A DNA stretch of 64,000 nt from Apostichopus japonicus (GCF_037975245.1 NC_092562.1:4702001-4766000), one strand, 5' to 3'; positions 14,208 to 25,779 are shown, counted from the stretch's first letter. Notes: a model not told the origin generated them from the sequence alone. Translations and numbers: made by a program.

Positions 14208-15104
14208 ATGATAGGGGTGAAGAACCATGTGTCATACACCATCCAACGTAGATTCAGTGACATTTACAAGAAGTTCACTCCCAAGACTTGGGATCCTTTC
14301 CTAAAATGCATGGATATCTGGAAGGATCATCCTCACACTGAAAATGGAAAAACTGCCATTAAGTTTTTACATTTTCAAAATTGTGATCTACAGTCAGCCT
14401 TCCTACCTGCACTTCCAGTTCCAACTAATGGTGGATTTCACAGGAAATGCTATCAGAGATTTACGGATGCAACCAGAATTAAATGGTTAAGAAAGCCAAG
14501 ATGTGATTCAGTAAGTGCCTTTTTCTTGAAGGGAAAAGTGAAAGCCTTGAGACACATACAAGGTGATGCAGAATCTGCAAAGTCACTAAAGATGTTGGGT
14601 GACTCCTTTACAGTTGATGAAGTCAATTTCCTTGCCGTTGAAAAATTTGTCTACAAGCTGTATGGTCAAATGGATGCAACTTCAGTCAACGACGTGCGAT
14701 TTGATATGTTTAAGAAGAAAGCCAACAGGATGGAGAGTACAATGCCTCCAAATAATGATGCCCTTCGTCAACATATCCTTCGTGCCAACTTCCAGGCAAG
14801 AATTTATAAACTAAGCTTAATGAAGAATCAAGATTTACCATCTCCTAGTGAACATGGATGGATATTTGATGATGGACACCTTGCCATTCATTGGATGAGC
14901 CTCCCACCTGCTCCTGAAAGCATAATTGAACTTGAGAACTGCTCATGTAAGAAAAACAAGTGCCAACTACCAAATGCAGGAGACAGTTGCTGTGTATCCT
15001 TCGGCCTTCCATGCACAGATTTATGCCAATGCAAGGGGTGTGAAAACATCAGTCAGATGATACTTGAGATTGAAGAAGACTTGGACACAGACGAAGATGA
15101 TTAG
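14208..15104 (+). CDS. Transposon-borne Cys-rich protein of unknown function, intronless
   Basis: 298 codons, intronless, inside the 11291-16389 element. Visible features: HRKCYQRFT at about residues 76-84, a helical middle, an APESIIELENCSC segment, then a Cys-rich cluster (about residues 244-283, ten Cys) and an acidic tail (EEDLDTDEDD). Proteins with this HRxCY...FT plus C-terminal Cys-cluster layout recur in many invertebrate and fish genomes as repeat-associated unknowns. That statement rests on recalled family features, not a search. The N-terminus is probably damaged: an ATG at 14183 in another frame gives 22 codons ending CVIHHPT before TAG at 14249-14251. CxIH is a motif I would expect to continue into FTPKTWDPFLKC of this ORF, so a one-base shift near 14240-14250 is likely. 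Function unknown; possibly DNA or zinc binding. Confidence 0.6.
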   Translation: MIGVKNHVSYTIQRRFSDIYKKFTPKTWDPFLKCMDIWKDHPHTENGKTAIKFLHFQNCDLQSAFLPALPVPTNGGFHRKCYQRFTDATRIKWLRKPRCDSVSAFFLKGKVKALRHIQGDAESAKSLKMLGDSFTVDEVNFLAVEKFVYKLYGQMDATSVNDVRFDMFKKKANRMESTMPPNNDALRQHILRANFQARIYKLSLMKNQDLPSPSEHGWIFDDGHLAIHWMSLPPAPESIIELENCSCKKNKCQLPNAGDSCCVSFGLPCTDLCQCKGCENISQMILEIEEDLDTDEDD

Positions 15105-15999
15105 ATGGAATAACTAGTTTTTAGTCTTGGAACAGCCATGATAATGTTTGACTGTGTAAGCTGTGCCCAGGCAGACTTCTGCAAATCTAGCCATTTATAT
15201 GTTAAGTTTGAGAGCTCTCATGTGTTCGTATTTTGAAGCATGAAGTTAGAATCAAGAATTGGCAAAGCCATGGTGTACTGGCACTGGAGGGGAGGGGGCT
15301 TCCCCATCAGAATTTTGTGTCTCTGGTCAATTAAAAAATATTGCAATGCCATATTGTAATTACTTTTATGTTGTAGTCAATTCAAGAAATGAAGGTAGCA
15401 GAAGGCAGAAGAAGGTAGCAGAAAGTTTAACTCAATAGTATCATTATTTATGCAAACAAATTTTGAAGGGATGAGTTCAGGATAATTGTACCCCCAGAAA
15501 AAGTTCATGGTACCAATTGCAATGTTTCTAAACTATAACATCACATAAATTTGTTGTAAATACCCTTTTCAGAGTGAACATTTAAGCTTAACAATTGTCA
15601 CATTGACAATGTCTGTGTCGTTGATCTTCAATCTCATTCTCCATATAGCACATGCTGTGAGAAAATGAAGGAATAGTTATTAAAGGTGCACCACTGGCAT
15701 AACTACTGGCATATTTAAGGTAACATTAACATTTCATTTCATGTTCACACATTAAGTTATGTCAATCCTCGAATCTACATTATGTGTAAGCTTGCTTTTA
15801 AACTATGAGTGTGTATGGACAAACTGAATATATGTGTGGTTATAACCCCAAACCTGTTATTGACATTTATTATGTTACTTTCTAATAGATCTAGACATTT
15901 CTAAAAGAGTTAGGTCAATTCCATTTAAATGTAGAGGTGTTAAGGCCAGTTTGAAAAAATAGAGGGCGCCCTTTATTTCCAGTATTCTTTTACCGCCAT

Positions 16000-16165
16000 T
16001 TTCTCCTTAACGTCCGCAAAATTTTGGTGGAACAAAGTGATTTTTATTTTAGGGTGTTCTAAGCAACACTTTTATTAAGAAATTATGTTGCCCCCAGAGG
16101 TGGACTACGGAACTCAAAAACTAAAGGGATTTTTGCCTTATGCCCCACGGTCTATAGGCTATAGG
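16000..16165 (-). repeat. Right arm of diverged internal inverted repeat
   Basis: The reverse complement carries AGACCGTGGGGC, GAGTTCCGTAGTCCA and TTTGTTCCACCAAAA in the order seen at 12570-12700. Confidence 0.65.
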
Positions 16166-16890
16166 CTAAATTTAGCTAATTGCATCTGCCAAACTAAGTT
16201 AGTAGTTGAATCAGTAGGCGTGAATGTTACTACGATTACAATCGAGTTAACGGAGCTGACGAGTATTCAAGATCAAAAGAGCACTGACAAAATACCATGC
16301 TAAAAAAAAAAACAGTTTAAAAAAAAATCGACACTGAAAGGGGGGGAGCGGTCGCTCCCCCTGCTCCCCCCCCCCTGGCTACGTCCCTGCCTATACCTAA
16401 ATCAGTCGGGGCAATTTTGATATTTTTCAGTCTATTTTCACAGTATAGGCTGTTACCAAGTGGTGCTTCTTTTTTTCGACTTTTATAGTGGTCTCTGAAA
16501 TCAACATGCTGCGTTTAATTATAAAGACTATATGCGCCATAATACATTGTACTCTACAATTAACAGTCCGTCACTCGTGGAACAATGAAAATACAAGACG
16601 ACGAAATGTGAAATATTTCTCTTAGAAAATTCCCAAATAACCGCAATAAATCGAAATCCTATACGGGTAGTACACCCCCTTTTCACAGACAAAGTGGGCT
16701 ACATGCGGAGCGTTATACTAAGCCGCAAAGCACATGGAAGCTTAAAAGGAAGTATTATGTAGCTGCTTTTGACAACGGCTGCAGTTAGGTATATATTATG
16801 GGGGAGCGTATTAGACACGATGATTTGTAAATTGTACTATGAACTTCAAGATAATACTATAAATAGGCCGCCTTCTAGGCTAACAAATGG

Positions 16891-17163
16891 TAGGGACGTA
16901 GCCAGAAATTTGAAAGGGGTGGGGGTGGGGGGGGGGGCGGAGAGCAGAAATTTTAAAGGGATATTTCTCACAAAGGGAGCTTTATTACACTTAACAGAGC
17001 TCCATGGTGTAAGAAGAACATTTTTGCCCAAAATGTCTCCCACGTTGCAGGAAATAAACAATAGATTGAGGAAGGGTCGCTTAGCTTCCTACGGCAACCT
17101 GAAAAGATCTGGGCTTTCATGATAAGCCGGAGGGACCCCCCCCCCACCCGGGCTACGTCCCTG
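16891..17163. mobile_element. 273-bp MITE, CAGGGACGTAGCC-type ends
   Basis: The left end is TAGGGACGTAGCCAG and the right end GGGCTACGTCCCTG, the same end type as the 5.1 kb element. Flanks ACAAATGG and ACCAAAGG match at 6 of 8 positions, an aged target duplication. The interior is G-rich near the left end and C-rich near the right. Confidence 0.65.
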
Positions 17164-17171
17164 ACCAAAGG

Positions 17172-18329
17172 TAATTCAGGAAATTCTACAATGTACCAAT
17201 TGGTTGTGAATGAATTTATTAGTGGCCCTCTAGAATAAGGTTCACTTCACTATTCAGGCGAATAGCTTATTTTCCTTTAATATCAATAAATTTAGGCCTA
17301 ATTAAGTGACATAATTGTTGGAATCTGTAGGCCTTATCCGCTATAACCTGTGGGCACGTGGGCACATGTATTAAACGTTCAATGCCTCCCTCTCCCCCTC
17401 CCCCACTGGTTGTATGTTGTTGTATTCGTTGCATAGTATTGCTGAAAAACACTGGAGAAATCTTGTATTCTCGTTTCCCATTTTGTTTAACTGTATGCAA
17501 ACCAGCTGCAGCGAGCTTCTTTTGGGCGTGACTTCATTGACGTCTCAGTTCTTTCCAACCAACCAGATTTGAACGATGTGTGCGTTACATCCGGTCTCCC
17601 CTGCCTACGTGCAGTGTCCTGTCAGGCCTCGGTGCAAGAATCTGAAAGACAGGTTATTGATACGGGAGAAAACATACTCAGCACTAAGGACTTTTTGACA
17701 GTGTAAGAACAACAAATTCCCCCCAAAAGTTAGTAAATTAAATTCACACTTAAGTATCAGTTGAAGGATAATCATAAGTGTTTTACAATGCGATTTTGAT
17801 CGGTCGATTTTTTGCCGTTTAGTTTTCACTGGTCAAGTTTGACAGTTTACCGGTTGGATAGGCTGATTATGTACACCAGTGTTACTATGCAGCCTACTTA
17901 TAAACATAGTGCACGTGTTACTGTTAGGCTGTGCTTATAGTAATATTGAAGAAATGTCGAACAAGTTTCATTTTTTACAGTGTTAACAGTTAAGTTTTCA
18001 CGTTCAATCGAACTGTGGTGCTTCAATTCAGTATATAGAGGTAAAAATTGTAACTCCATAGATTAGCGGGTTTTAGCCTAACAACGCCCGGGTTAGGTTT
18101 GCCGATGCCACCTGTAGTCTGCTCAGTGGAACCTGGTTCGCGGAAATACTTTTCTGATATAGGCCTATTAAATTAGTTTAATCGATGTGCATCATCTTTT
18201 GAATCACTAATGCTTTATAAGAGTCCCAAGGTATTTTGACAACTAAGTAACCTGCTGAGCCAATACAAAATTGGCCTTTGTAGGACGAGATCTTGCTATA
18301 CTTAGTGGTAGACCCTATTACTGTACAAA
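17172..18329. other. Intergenic, nothing recognised
   Basis: No convincing coding exon or named repeat was seen. Short ORFs here lack codon-like composition. Confidence 0.55.
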
Positions 18330-18607
18330 GTGGCTATTGTTACGACTAGTCGTAAGAATGATTTCCGACTACGCATGCGCAGTTGCTATTTTCATGACCA
18401 GGAGTACTATTTTTACGACGAGGAGTAACAATAATTTCCGGTTAGGGTTAGGGTAAGGGTTAGGATCGAGGTTTAGGGTTATGTTTAGGGTTAGGGTTAC
18501 CCCTACTACATGCGCAGTTGCTTTATTTACTTTACTGCTCTTGAATTTGCCTTTGTCGTAAGAATAGTTTATAAATAATTGTTACGACTCGTCGTAAGAA
18601 TAGCCAC
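18330..18607. mobile_element. Foldback-like element enclosing telomere-like TTAGGG repeats
   Basis: Begins GTGGCTATTGTTACGAC and ends GTCGTAAGAATAGCCAC. The inverted ends are about 30 bp, and each contains a palindrome (left: TTACGACTAGTCGTAA, perfect; right: TTACGACTCGTCGTAA). The middle (about 18438-18500) carries variant TTAGGG/GGTTAG repeats. CATGCGCAGTTGCT occurs on both sides of them. No clear target duplication was found. Confidence 0.6.
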
Positions 18608-18639
18608 GGCCTATACTGTAACATCCAAAGACCATATAT

Positions 18640-18840
18640 CTGTGCTGTTACTGTTCTGGTTCTGCTTATTTAGTTTTATTCTCGTAGTTGTTCTCTAATA
18701 GCTTGTTTATTGTATGTTTTTTTTTGCCTTCACTACTGTTTTATGTTTACTGTCGACGGGAAATTATTTCTGTATTTTGTTTTCTGAAATAGACAACAAA
18801 GTTTCTATCTATCTATCGATCTATCTAACTAACTATCTAA
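18640..18840 (+). repeat. Dispersed repeat tail ending in (TCTA)n
   Basis: A segment with TTTATGTTTACTGTCGACGG and AAATTATTTCTGT ends in TATCTATC repeats. The same sequence is present in reverse orientation at about 59295-59490. A microsatellite tail is typical of the 3' end of a non-LTR element. Confidence 0.6.
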
Positions 18841-18997
18841 CGAAGAACATCACCATTCCAGTTCCATTGCCATGGTTATTTCATTCATAATTAACAATTC
18901 ACCAAATTTGATATATTCATCATATCATCACGGTACAAATTGCATTGAGAATGTGATTTATAACTTAGGGTGTCGGTAATTTAAGATATGGTAAACA

Positions 18998-19377
18998 CAG
19001 TGGCGGAGCTAGGGGTATTGGTCAAGGTGACGAAAATGGTCTGTAGAGGCGCTTTCGACACTATCTAAGCGGAGCGCCACCACAGGTTGGCGCGGAGGGT
19101 ACAGACAATTTTTGAGTAAAGATACTTCCTAGATCGCCAGAAATGACCCTTTCCTGGCCTTGCTTATTTGCTGATAAACGAAGAATAAATAGGTGTCATC
19201 GTCAACAAAATGTGACAAATGTCAATAGGTACCGGTAGATGAGAGCGCAATAAAAAAGTCAATCGCGAATAAGTAAAAAGTGGTAAAAAGCTGAAAAGGG
19301 CGCCAGCAGTCCATTTGAGTCCGTCAAGGTGGGGGGGGGGCATCCACCCCACTGACTGTATGGACGCTCCGCCACTG
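18998..19377. mobile_element. 380-bp hAT-like MITE, CAGTGGCGGAGC ends
   Basis: Starts CAGTGGCGGAGCTAGGGG and ends GGACGCTCCGCCACTG, with perfect 8-bp duplication GGTAAACA (18990-18997 and 19378-19385). The interior has the AAGCGGAGCGCCACC motif at about 19068-19082. A sister copy lies at 45792-46140. Confidence 0.9.
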
Positions 19378-19385
19378 GGTAAACA

Positions 19386-19779
19386 TGCAGATAGTTTGAA
19401 ACTCAGTCAGCACATATATTTTGTAGCCTATACATAAGCAAATTTTGGGATTGTTGACAGTATCATCTTAGGAAATGGTGCGGCGACAAATGTAAATAAG
19501 CCCAATTAACAAATTGTCTTTTGTATCGTTTATTCTCATATATCATTGTACATATAGAACCACAACGGTTACACATCAAAACAAAACTTGCAAGTCCAAA
19601 CAACAAGTCCAAGCTTTACAAACCGGACAAGGGGTCACCGTCCGGTTATATGATTATCGTAACCACATTTGCTAGTTTCTGCATTTGTTTGGCTTGTGAT
19701 TGATATTAAAAATAAACAATGTTGGAACAAATTTAGATGAGGTGATCACGGTTTCGTAGTTTGGTAAATTTCAGTATTA
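19386..19779. other. Intergenic, nothing recognised
   Basis: AT-rich, with no coding or repeat signal beyond the flanking elements. Confidence 0.5.
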
Positions 19780-21450
19780 TTGGTTTCGATGAAATCGTAA
19801 CCTATGCATTCATGCAGGCGGAGAGTGTGTGTATGTGTGTATGTATGTATGTATGTATGTATGCGTGTGTGTGTGTGTGTGACGCCTGGCTTGTAAACAC
19901 AGTATCTCAAGTAGGGAAGCTTGGACCAATCTAATATTTGGTGTATATGAGTACCACATTGAGTAGATGTGCCCTATTTTTTGTGGTGCCTGTGAAGGTC
20001 ACCAAAGGTCAGTTAGAGGCCAAAAACCAAAATATTAAAACAAGCAATAACTCCCATTGACAGGACCCGACATGGTTGATATTTTGGGACCAGTTGTGAA
20101 TGGGGTAAGGGATCATTTCAAAACATAACGGTCATGCGATCCAAGGTCAACAAAGGTCAATCAGGGGTCAAAAACTAGTATTTTTGCAATAACTTGAGAA
20201 CGAAATGTCCGTGAAGGTTGGGAGTAACGCTATTGTAATCAGGGAGTCGACCCGCATCTAGGTGACCTTTGACCTCAGGTTGACCTCCGGTGACCTTTAT
20301 CAGTTTTTTGGGTTATTTGAATTTTCGTGGCCATAATCGGATCTCAAAGGTACCTTCCGATCAAAATGGTCCATAGTTGACCCCTGTGCGACCTTCGTGT
20401 GCGAAGTTATCAGAGGTCAATGTTTTTGTTTTTTAATAAGTACAGTTAGGATGGTCGCACAGACTTGTCATGTTGCTTTTTGGAATCAGCGTGTCAAACT
20501 ACATCTGACTGCGAGGTCAAAAGGTCAAAGGTCAAATCTTAAAAAATATGCTCATTTTAGGAGATACGGGGCAAAACAAAACAGAACAAAGATAAGTTTA
20601 AAAATTTGGTGACATATGATAGAGCTTTTTGTGCTGAATATAGGAAACTAACTCCCGCTTCAATCGGACACCCAGTTCTCAAGTTATGAGGGGCCAAAGG
20701 TTGGTTTTGACACATTTCTAGCAATAACATTATGTGTGTACATTGTAGGCCAAACAAATTTTAGGATAGAGTGCACCTCATCAAGAGGAACATTTTTGAT
20801 AAAAACCATCAGGTCATCCAAGGTCATTCAAGGTTGATTATGTGCAAAAAACTGCCAGTTTATGCTAATTTTTGCAACAACTTCTAGTCACGAAGTCTGA
20901 CATGGCTGGTATATTAGGACGAGTTGTGAATGGAATAGGGACACATTTTCATAAATAACCGTGATGAGATCCAAGGTCACCAAAGGTCATTTATGGGTCA
21001 AAATGTGTTTTTTCCTGATAACTTGTGAAACTACCACTGACAGGGTTGAGAGTTACGCTATTGTAATACAATAGTCGAACTGCATTTTGGGTGACCTTTG
21101 ACCTCAGGTTGACCTCCAGTGACCTGTATTAGCTTCAAGTTGATTCTTTGAAGTTTCTTGGGCATATTCCAATCTAACTTGTCCATAAGTGGACTTCTCT
21201 GCAACCCTAATGTGCGAAGTTATTAGAGATTTGGTTTTGTTTTGTAATACTTGGTGAGTGGATTCATAACATTGAGTACAAGAACCCTATTGCTTTTGAT
21301 GGAGGTGTGTTTAACCACGTAGAGTAGACTGGCCTGTGTTAGCATGCCATAGTGTTATTGTAACAGCTAGTTCTGGTTATACTAACAAGCAGAAGTCTAG
21401 TACATTGAGGTCATCGAAACCTCAATGCATTTTGCATTCTGGTTTTGAGT
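19780..21450. repeat. Long dispersed repeat rich in AGGTCA half sites (copy 1)
   Basis: Begins near TTGGTTTCGATGA and ends near GGTCATCGAAACC, so the ends are inverted. After the start are GT/GTAT microsatellites (about 19828-19880), GACGCC..GCTTGTAAACAC and AGTACCACATTGAGTA. The same landmarks are in copy 2 at about 29565-30190. The body contains many AGGTCA/TGACCT hexamers, including direct repeats with one-base spacing at 20263-20275, 20522-20534 (after another half site at 20514) and 21092-21104. No ORF is evident. Confidence 0.65.
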
Positions 21451-21469
21451 AATATTCGGTAATATTTGT

Positions 21470-22106
21470 AATATTCGTAGTTGGGTAAATTTCAGGTTGA
21501 TTTTGAGTAATATTCGGTATACAAGGTTACCATGATACCATATATACCAAAATGCATTTCTAAAACGCCGTTGAATCTATTAGTGATGACAGCGCTGTGC
21601 AAGAAAGAAAAAAAAAACAAATGAAAATACACAATACAAAAAGTCGATGTTGCCAGAATAATGAGTTGTGGGAGATAACCTGGAGCCAGAGAATGTAAGC
21701 ACCCGTACACAAAGATGAGGATTTTGAAATTGATTACACGTCCTGATTGGAAGCCAATGGAGTCTGTGCAATAACACTCTACTGGGATGGTCACGTCCAA
21801 CTAAAAGAATATCAGTCGAGCAGCTCTGTTTTGCAGCCTTTGAAGTCGAGTAAGATCGTGTATAATCATTAGTCTATTCTGGAGATAATGACTGAACTGA
21901 CAGTTGCCGGGTTATTTCAGCCAAAACATGGCGTATTGCAGGATAACTTGCATAGATGGTAATTAACACATTTTACAACAGAAGATATCTGATCAGCCAG
22001 TCAAATCAAGGTGAAATATTATTCGAAGATTCCTGAGTGTTATTTGAACATCACCCATACAGTTCAAGTATAACTTTTTTCCATCCCATTCATTCATGAG
22101 CATTTT
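21470..22106. other. Intergenic, nothing firm
   Basis: ORFs on the minus strand here (21492-21800) read YGCLHSLAPGYLP, which resembles a scrap of the RT-downstream region of non-LTR elements. It is too short to call. Confidence 0.4.
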
Positions 22107-25100
22107 ATATATGGGCAGTTCCGTAAACTAGTAAACCTTTTCACCAAAACTTTAAAAACGTTGAATCATTACATATAGGGTATCAGATTATAGCTAAAAC
22201 TCTGAAGTTTCATAATATTTAGCTAATTTTCACAGAACACATTGTTTTCAGGCAGATTAAGGTGTGTATTAGTCAACCAAAAAAATCTCAAATTTGCTTC
22301 ACAAAAATTACCCAAAAACAAAATGCCTATTTTTGCCTGTGTATCTTCAGAGGAATAAATATTCTTGGATTTGCTGAAGTGATATAATATATAGATTCAG
22401 TTGACAAACAGATAAAGTTGCAGGGATTTTCAGTTTTCTGAGAATAACTTTTTGTACAAATGTAAATTGTCATGTGTACGTCCGTCACAGAAAAATCACA
22501 TTTTTAAAATTTCATACAGAAGGAGGTACCCAGATTTCAAGACATCTACAATTCAATGCACATTTTGAACACTCAATAACTACATAATGTGCCTTTAATC
22601 CCTAGGATTGTATTTTTTCAGAAAATGCTGTGACAGACGTACGTATTTTCGTACGTCCGTCACGTACGTCCGTCACGTGTACGACCGTCACATTATTTTT
22701 GTTTAGATAAACAATGTATTTTAACATGTTTATCACTACAGTACCTCTGAATTTAATAATCAAACCCATTTAGTCATTAACACAGATATTAGGTAGTTTT
22801 GTGGATGCTTCATTAGCATAAATGTAGTGGTATGCAAACATTGCATACTTCAGTGTCAACTAGCATATATGTGTTATTGGAATTAGCACTTGGCAAAATA
22901 TCAAAGAAATGGCATGGTATTGAACCACATGTTCAGTATGCTATTGTCTACATTGATATAACACTTTCATCTGAAAGCCTTGTTCACATTAGAAAACACA
23001 CAGAGGGGATCTGACCGAATCATATCCCCTGCTCGAGATCAACATCCTAATGTAAATACTATCCTTCTCAGGGTCAGACCGCAACATGTTGGTCCCCTGT
23101 TCTGGGGGGTATCGGTTCCAGAGTGTGAACACTGGGGGACCAAGGTGACCGGAGATCAAGGCAAACAAACTACATAACACCATGTCTGTTCAACTCACTA
23201 TTAGGCAAACTAACCATGGACATATATATGGAACTATTAGCTACAAATTATTTGTTTGTGTACAACATTGTTTCTTGTATATAGTTCTGCCATTTATTCT
23301 TCCCTCTGACCATAAGGTTTCCTTTCAATATCCAACACACTGTATATTTTACACTGTGTTCAACTATTTTTAGTAAATAATAAATCAGTTTTAGAAGGAA
23401 GATTGTCTGAGAGTCATCAAAAACTGTTATTGCAATTGTTAGTGTTTTGTTACCGCTGTAGTATGCATGTTATTGTTTTGATGTAATTTGTTCTACATTT
23501 GCTTTAGGTTCATTACCTTTTGTGTTGGGTTTCAGGTATCATTATGTGGAAGAAAAGTTAATTTTGAACCACATGTGCTCATAGTTTTATGTTGGTGGAC
23601 AGAGTTACCAGATGGTTCTTCCTTAACTTCACAGTGTTTGTGTGTATTACCTTTATACATGTTTCATAGTTGCTATACTAACCAAGGGTGTGCCGCTGTA
23701 TCTCTGTATCTTGACATGAGATATTTAAGAACTATTGCCAGTTAATGCTCTCATAGCTATTCAGCAGTACTGCTGAATAGCTATTTGTAGTATGCACACC
23801 CTGGTTATAACACTGACTTCACTTGTTATAACAGTGTTATAACACTGACTTCTTTCTCCCACTTTCACCTCAATATTGAATCAATATACACTGCATGCAG
23901 AAGTTAGTGACACTCATTTTTATTAGAAATTTGCCATACACTTTGTGCATTTGCACTTTTGTGAGAGTCACCATACAAATATTGTAACTTCCTCTTCATT
24001 GACTCAGAGTGGGAAATCAGAGCTGGAGCATGAGTTCAAGTGTGAACACTAAAATAGGAGATTTTGGAAACATATTTGCAGTTAAATTGTCAACACAGGA
24101 CTAAGAACAGGGGATCCAATGTGAACACAGCCTAAGAACTCCTGAAGCAATACAACACAATGTATCACACATCTGAAGTTCTGAATTTCTTGTTTGCTGA
24201 AATGTGCTGTTAAGTCATCCATACAGATGCTTGCAGCATGTATGTATTCTAATAAAAAAAAAAATTGTCAAGTAAATAAACAGGGTGTGAAGAAAAGTGA
24301 AAGAAAAATGGTTTGGTGCTCATACCATTAATAAAGACCCATCATTCTGACCCACTAAAGAACTTCAACTCCCTAGGGGTCTAACATCTGTATTGTTTGA
24401 AATGATGCCAACAAAATTTTAAATGAGCTTACCATTGATGATTTGCATAAAACTTAAAGTGAAATATAAATTTCCAATAGAATAGAAATTTTGTGAGAGG
24501 GTACAGGTAAACCTTCTTTTCACTATTACTTTTACCTAAGTTGTTCCATTAGCCACAAGTAAATGAGCTGCATTATTGTGTACATCTGTCAACAATGGAA
24601 ACTCTGGGTAAAGCTCTGTCACAAATTAAAATTTTAGGGATACCAAGTAGCACTTTTGTTTGTGACGGACGTACATTTACTATATAATTTCACACGTGTA
24701 CGTCCGTCACAAAAAGTTGTACGTCCGTCACAGAGGAATTTTTGAATATATTGCAGGGAAGTGGTATAGGTTTCAACTGCTTGTTTACTGATATGTGTAG
24801 TTAAGAGTCTTCTTCATAACATGTATAATAGTTTTTAATTGCATCCCATCCCAATTCACAGAAATTTTCAAAAGAAAATTACGATCTGAAAAAGTCACTT
24901 TCTCTGGGTACGTCCGTCACAGGGAGGTTTTTTGAGTATTTTTGTAGTTTATTTAGATGGACAAGGAATGAAACTCCATACAAGAATAGTACAAGGTAGA
25001 TGTTCCATAAAACCCAAATGAAAAGTTATCTCCTATATATAGCCATTGAGATATGGATCAACAAACTGTCCGAAATGTGCGTCCGACTTTACGGAATTGC

Positions 25101-25108
25101 CCATATAT
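22107..25108. mobile_element. 3.0 kb TIR element with subterminal GTACGTCCGTCAC repeats
   Basis: ATATATGGGCAGTTCCGTAAA at 22107-22127 is inverted at 25088-25108 with one mismatch. GTACGTCCGTCAC occurs at 22476, 22651, 22664, 24698, 24719 and 24908, in reverse at 24662, and as one variant at 22679. Four copies thus lie near each end. Flanks are ATAT/TATA, so a 4-bp AT target is possible. Nothing transposase-like was recognised. A nested element may run from about 22976 (CCTTGTTCACATT) to 24131 (AATGTGAACACAGCC). Confidence 0.7.
23670..23807. repeat. Small inverted-repeat unit with a 32-bp perfect palindrome
   Basis: ACCAAGGGTGTGC near 23682 is matched by GCACACCCTGGTT near 23795 in inverse. 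Positions 23753-23784 form a perfect 32-base palindrome (ATAGCTATTCAGCAGT and its complement). A second palindrome, CAGTGTTATAACACTG, lies at about 23833-23848. Confidence 0.7.
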
Positions 25109-25779
25109 GGTTCATAATTGTAGCCTATTTACAGCTCTAATAACAACATTGATAGTACATTGTTATGTTATCTCAATATTTCATAGGAATTATTAATATA
25201 ATTTTTCCGAATGAACTAATGATAATTACGAATGTTACAAATCGTACTATACGGTTCTTCAAACAGAACCAATTCAATATTCAATGAATAGAAATAGTGT
25301 AGGAACAAAGAACAACCAGTAAACACAACGAAACATTTAACATTATAACAGATCAAGTTTCGAACAGGCTAGGGACATGAGCAGAACAGTTCTTTACTTA
25401 CAATAAACTAACTTATATTCCTTTACGAGTGTCGGGCTTAGAATTAATACAATTCTTTACTTTCAGAATGAATTTCTTTTTGTAAAAGAACTCGTTACAT
25501 TATGGCATAATCTCATTCAACTTGCAATTATATACATCATATTTACAATGAAAAAAATCATTGGGTGATCTAACACTTAATTACACCAAAGAGAAATCCT
25601 TTTGGTCAAAATAAATTGTCTCCCAAAAAAATAAAATAAAAATGGAGGTTACAGGACCAAGGTAGCTCTCAATGATTTCTGTATCCTCTTTACAGAAAGT
25701 GCAGGAAGGGCTAGTATTTTTTTTACCGTTAAATATTCAAGTTGAGTAACAGTCAGTCTTCAATTTGTTTGATACAAGT

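Larger units (their letters stand above)
11291..16389. mobile_element. 5.1 kb TIR element with hAT-type ends and 8-bp target duplication
   Basis: Seen: the left end reads CAGCGACGTAGCCAG at 11291 and the right end CTGGCTACGTCCCTG ends at 16389 (14 of 15 bases complementary). It is flanked by the perfect 8-bp direct repeat CCTATACC at 11283-11290 and 16390-16397. Known: hAT transposons make 8-bp duplications and often begin CAGNG. Inferred: this is one insertion. It contains the 298-codon ORF at 14208 and inverted arms near both ends (about 12570-12700 and 16000-16165). A further end-like sequence, CTGGCTACGCCCCTG, lies inside at 12088-12102 but is followed by ATCACGGA, which has no matching left copy. 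It is therefore an internal or older end. No recognisable hAT transposase catalytic core was found. Confidence 0.8.
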
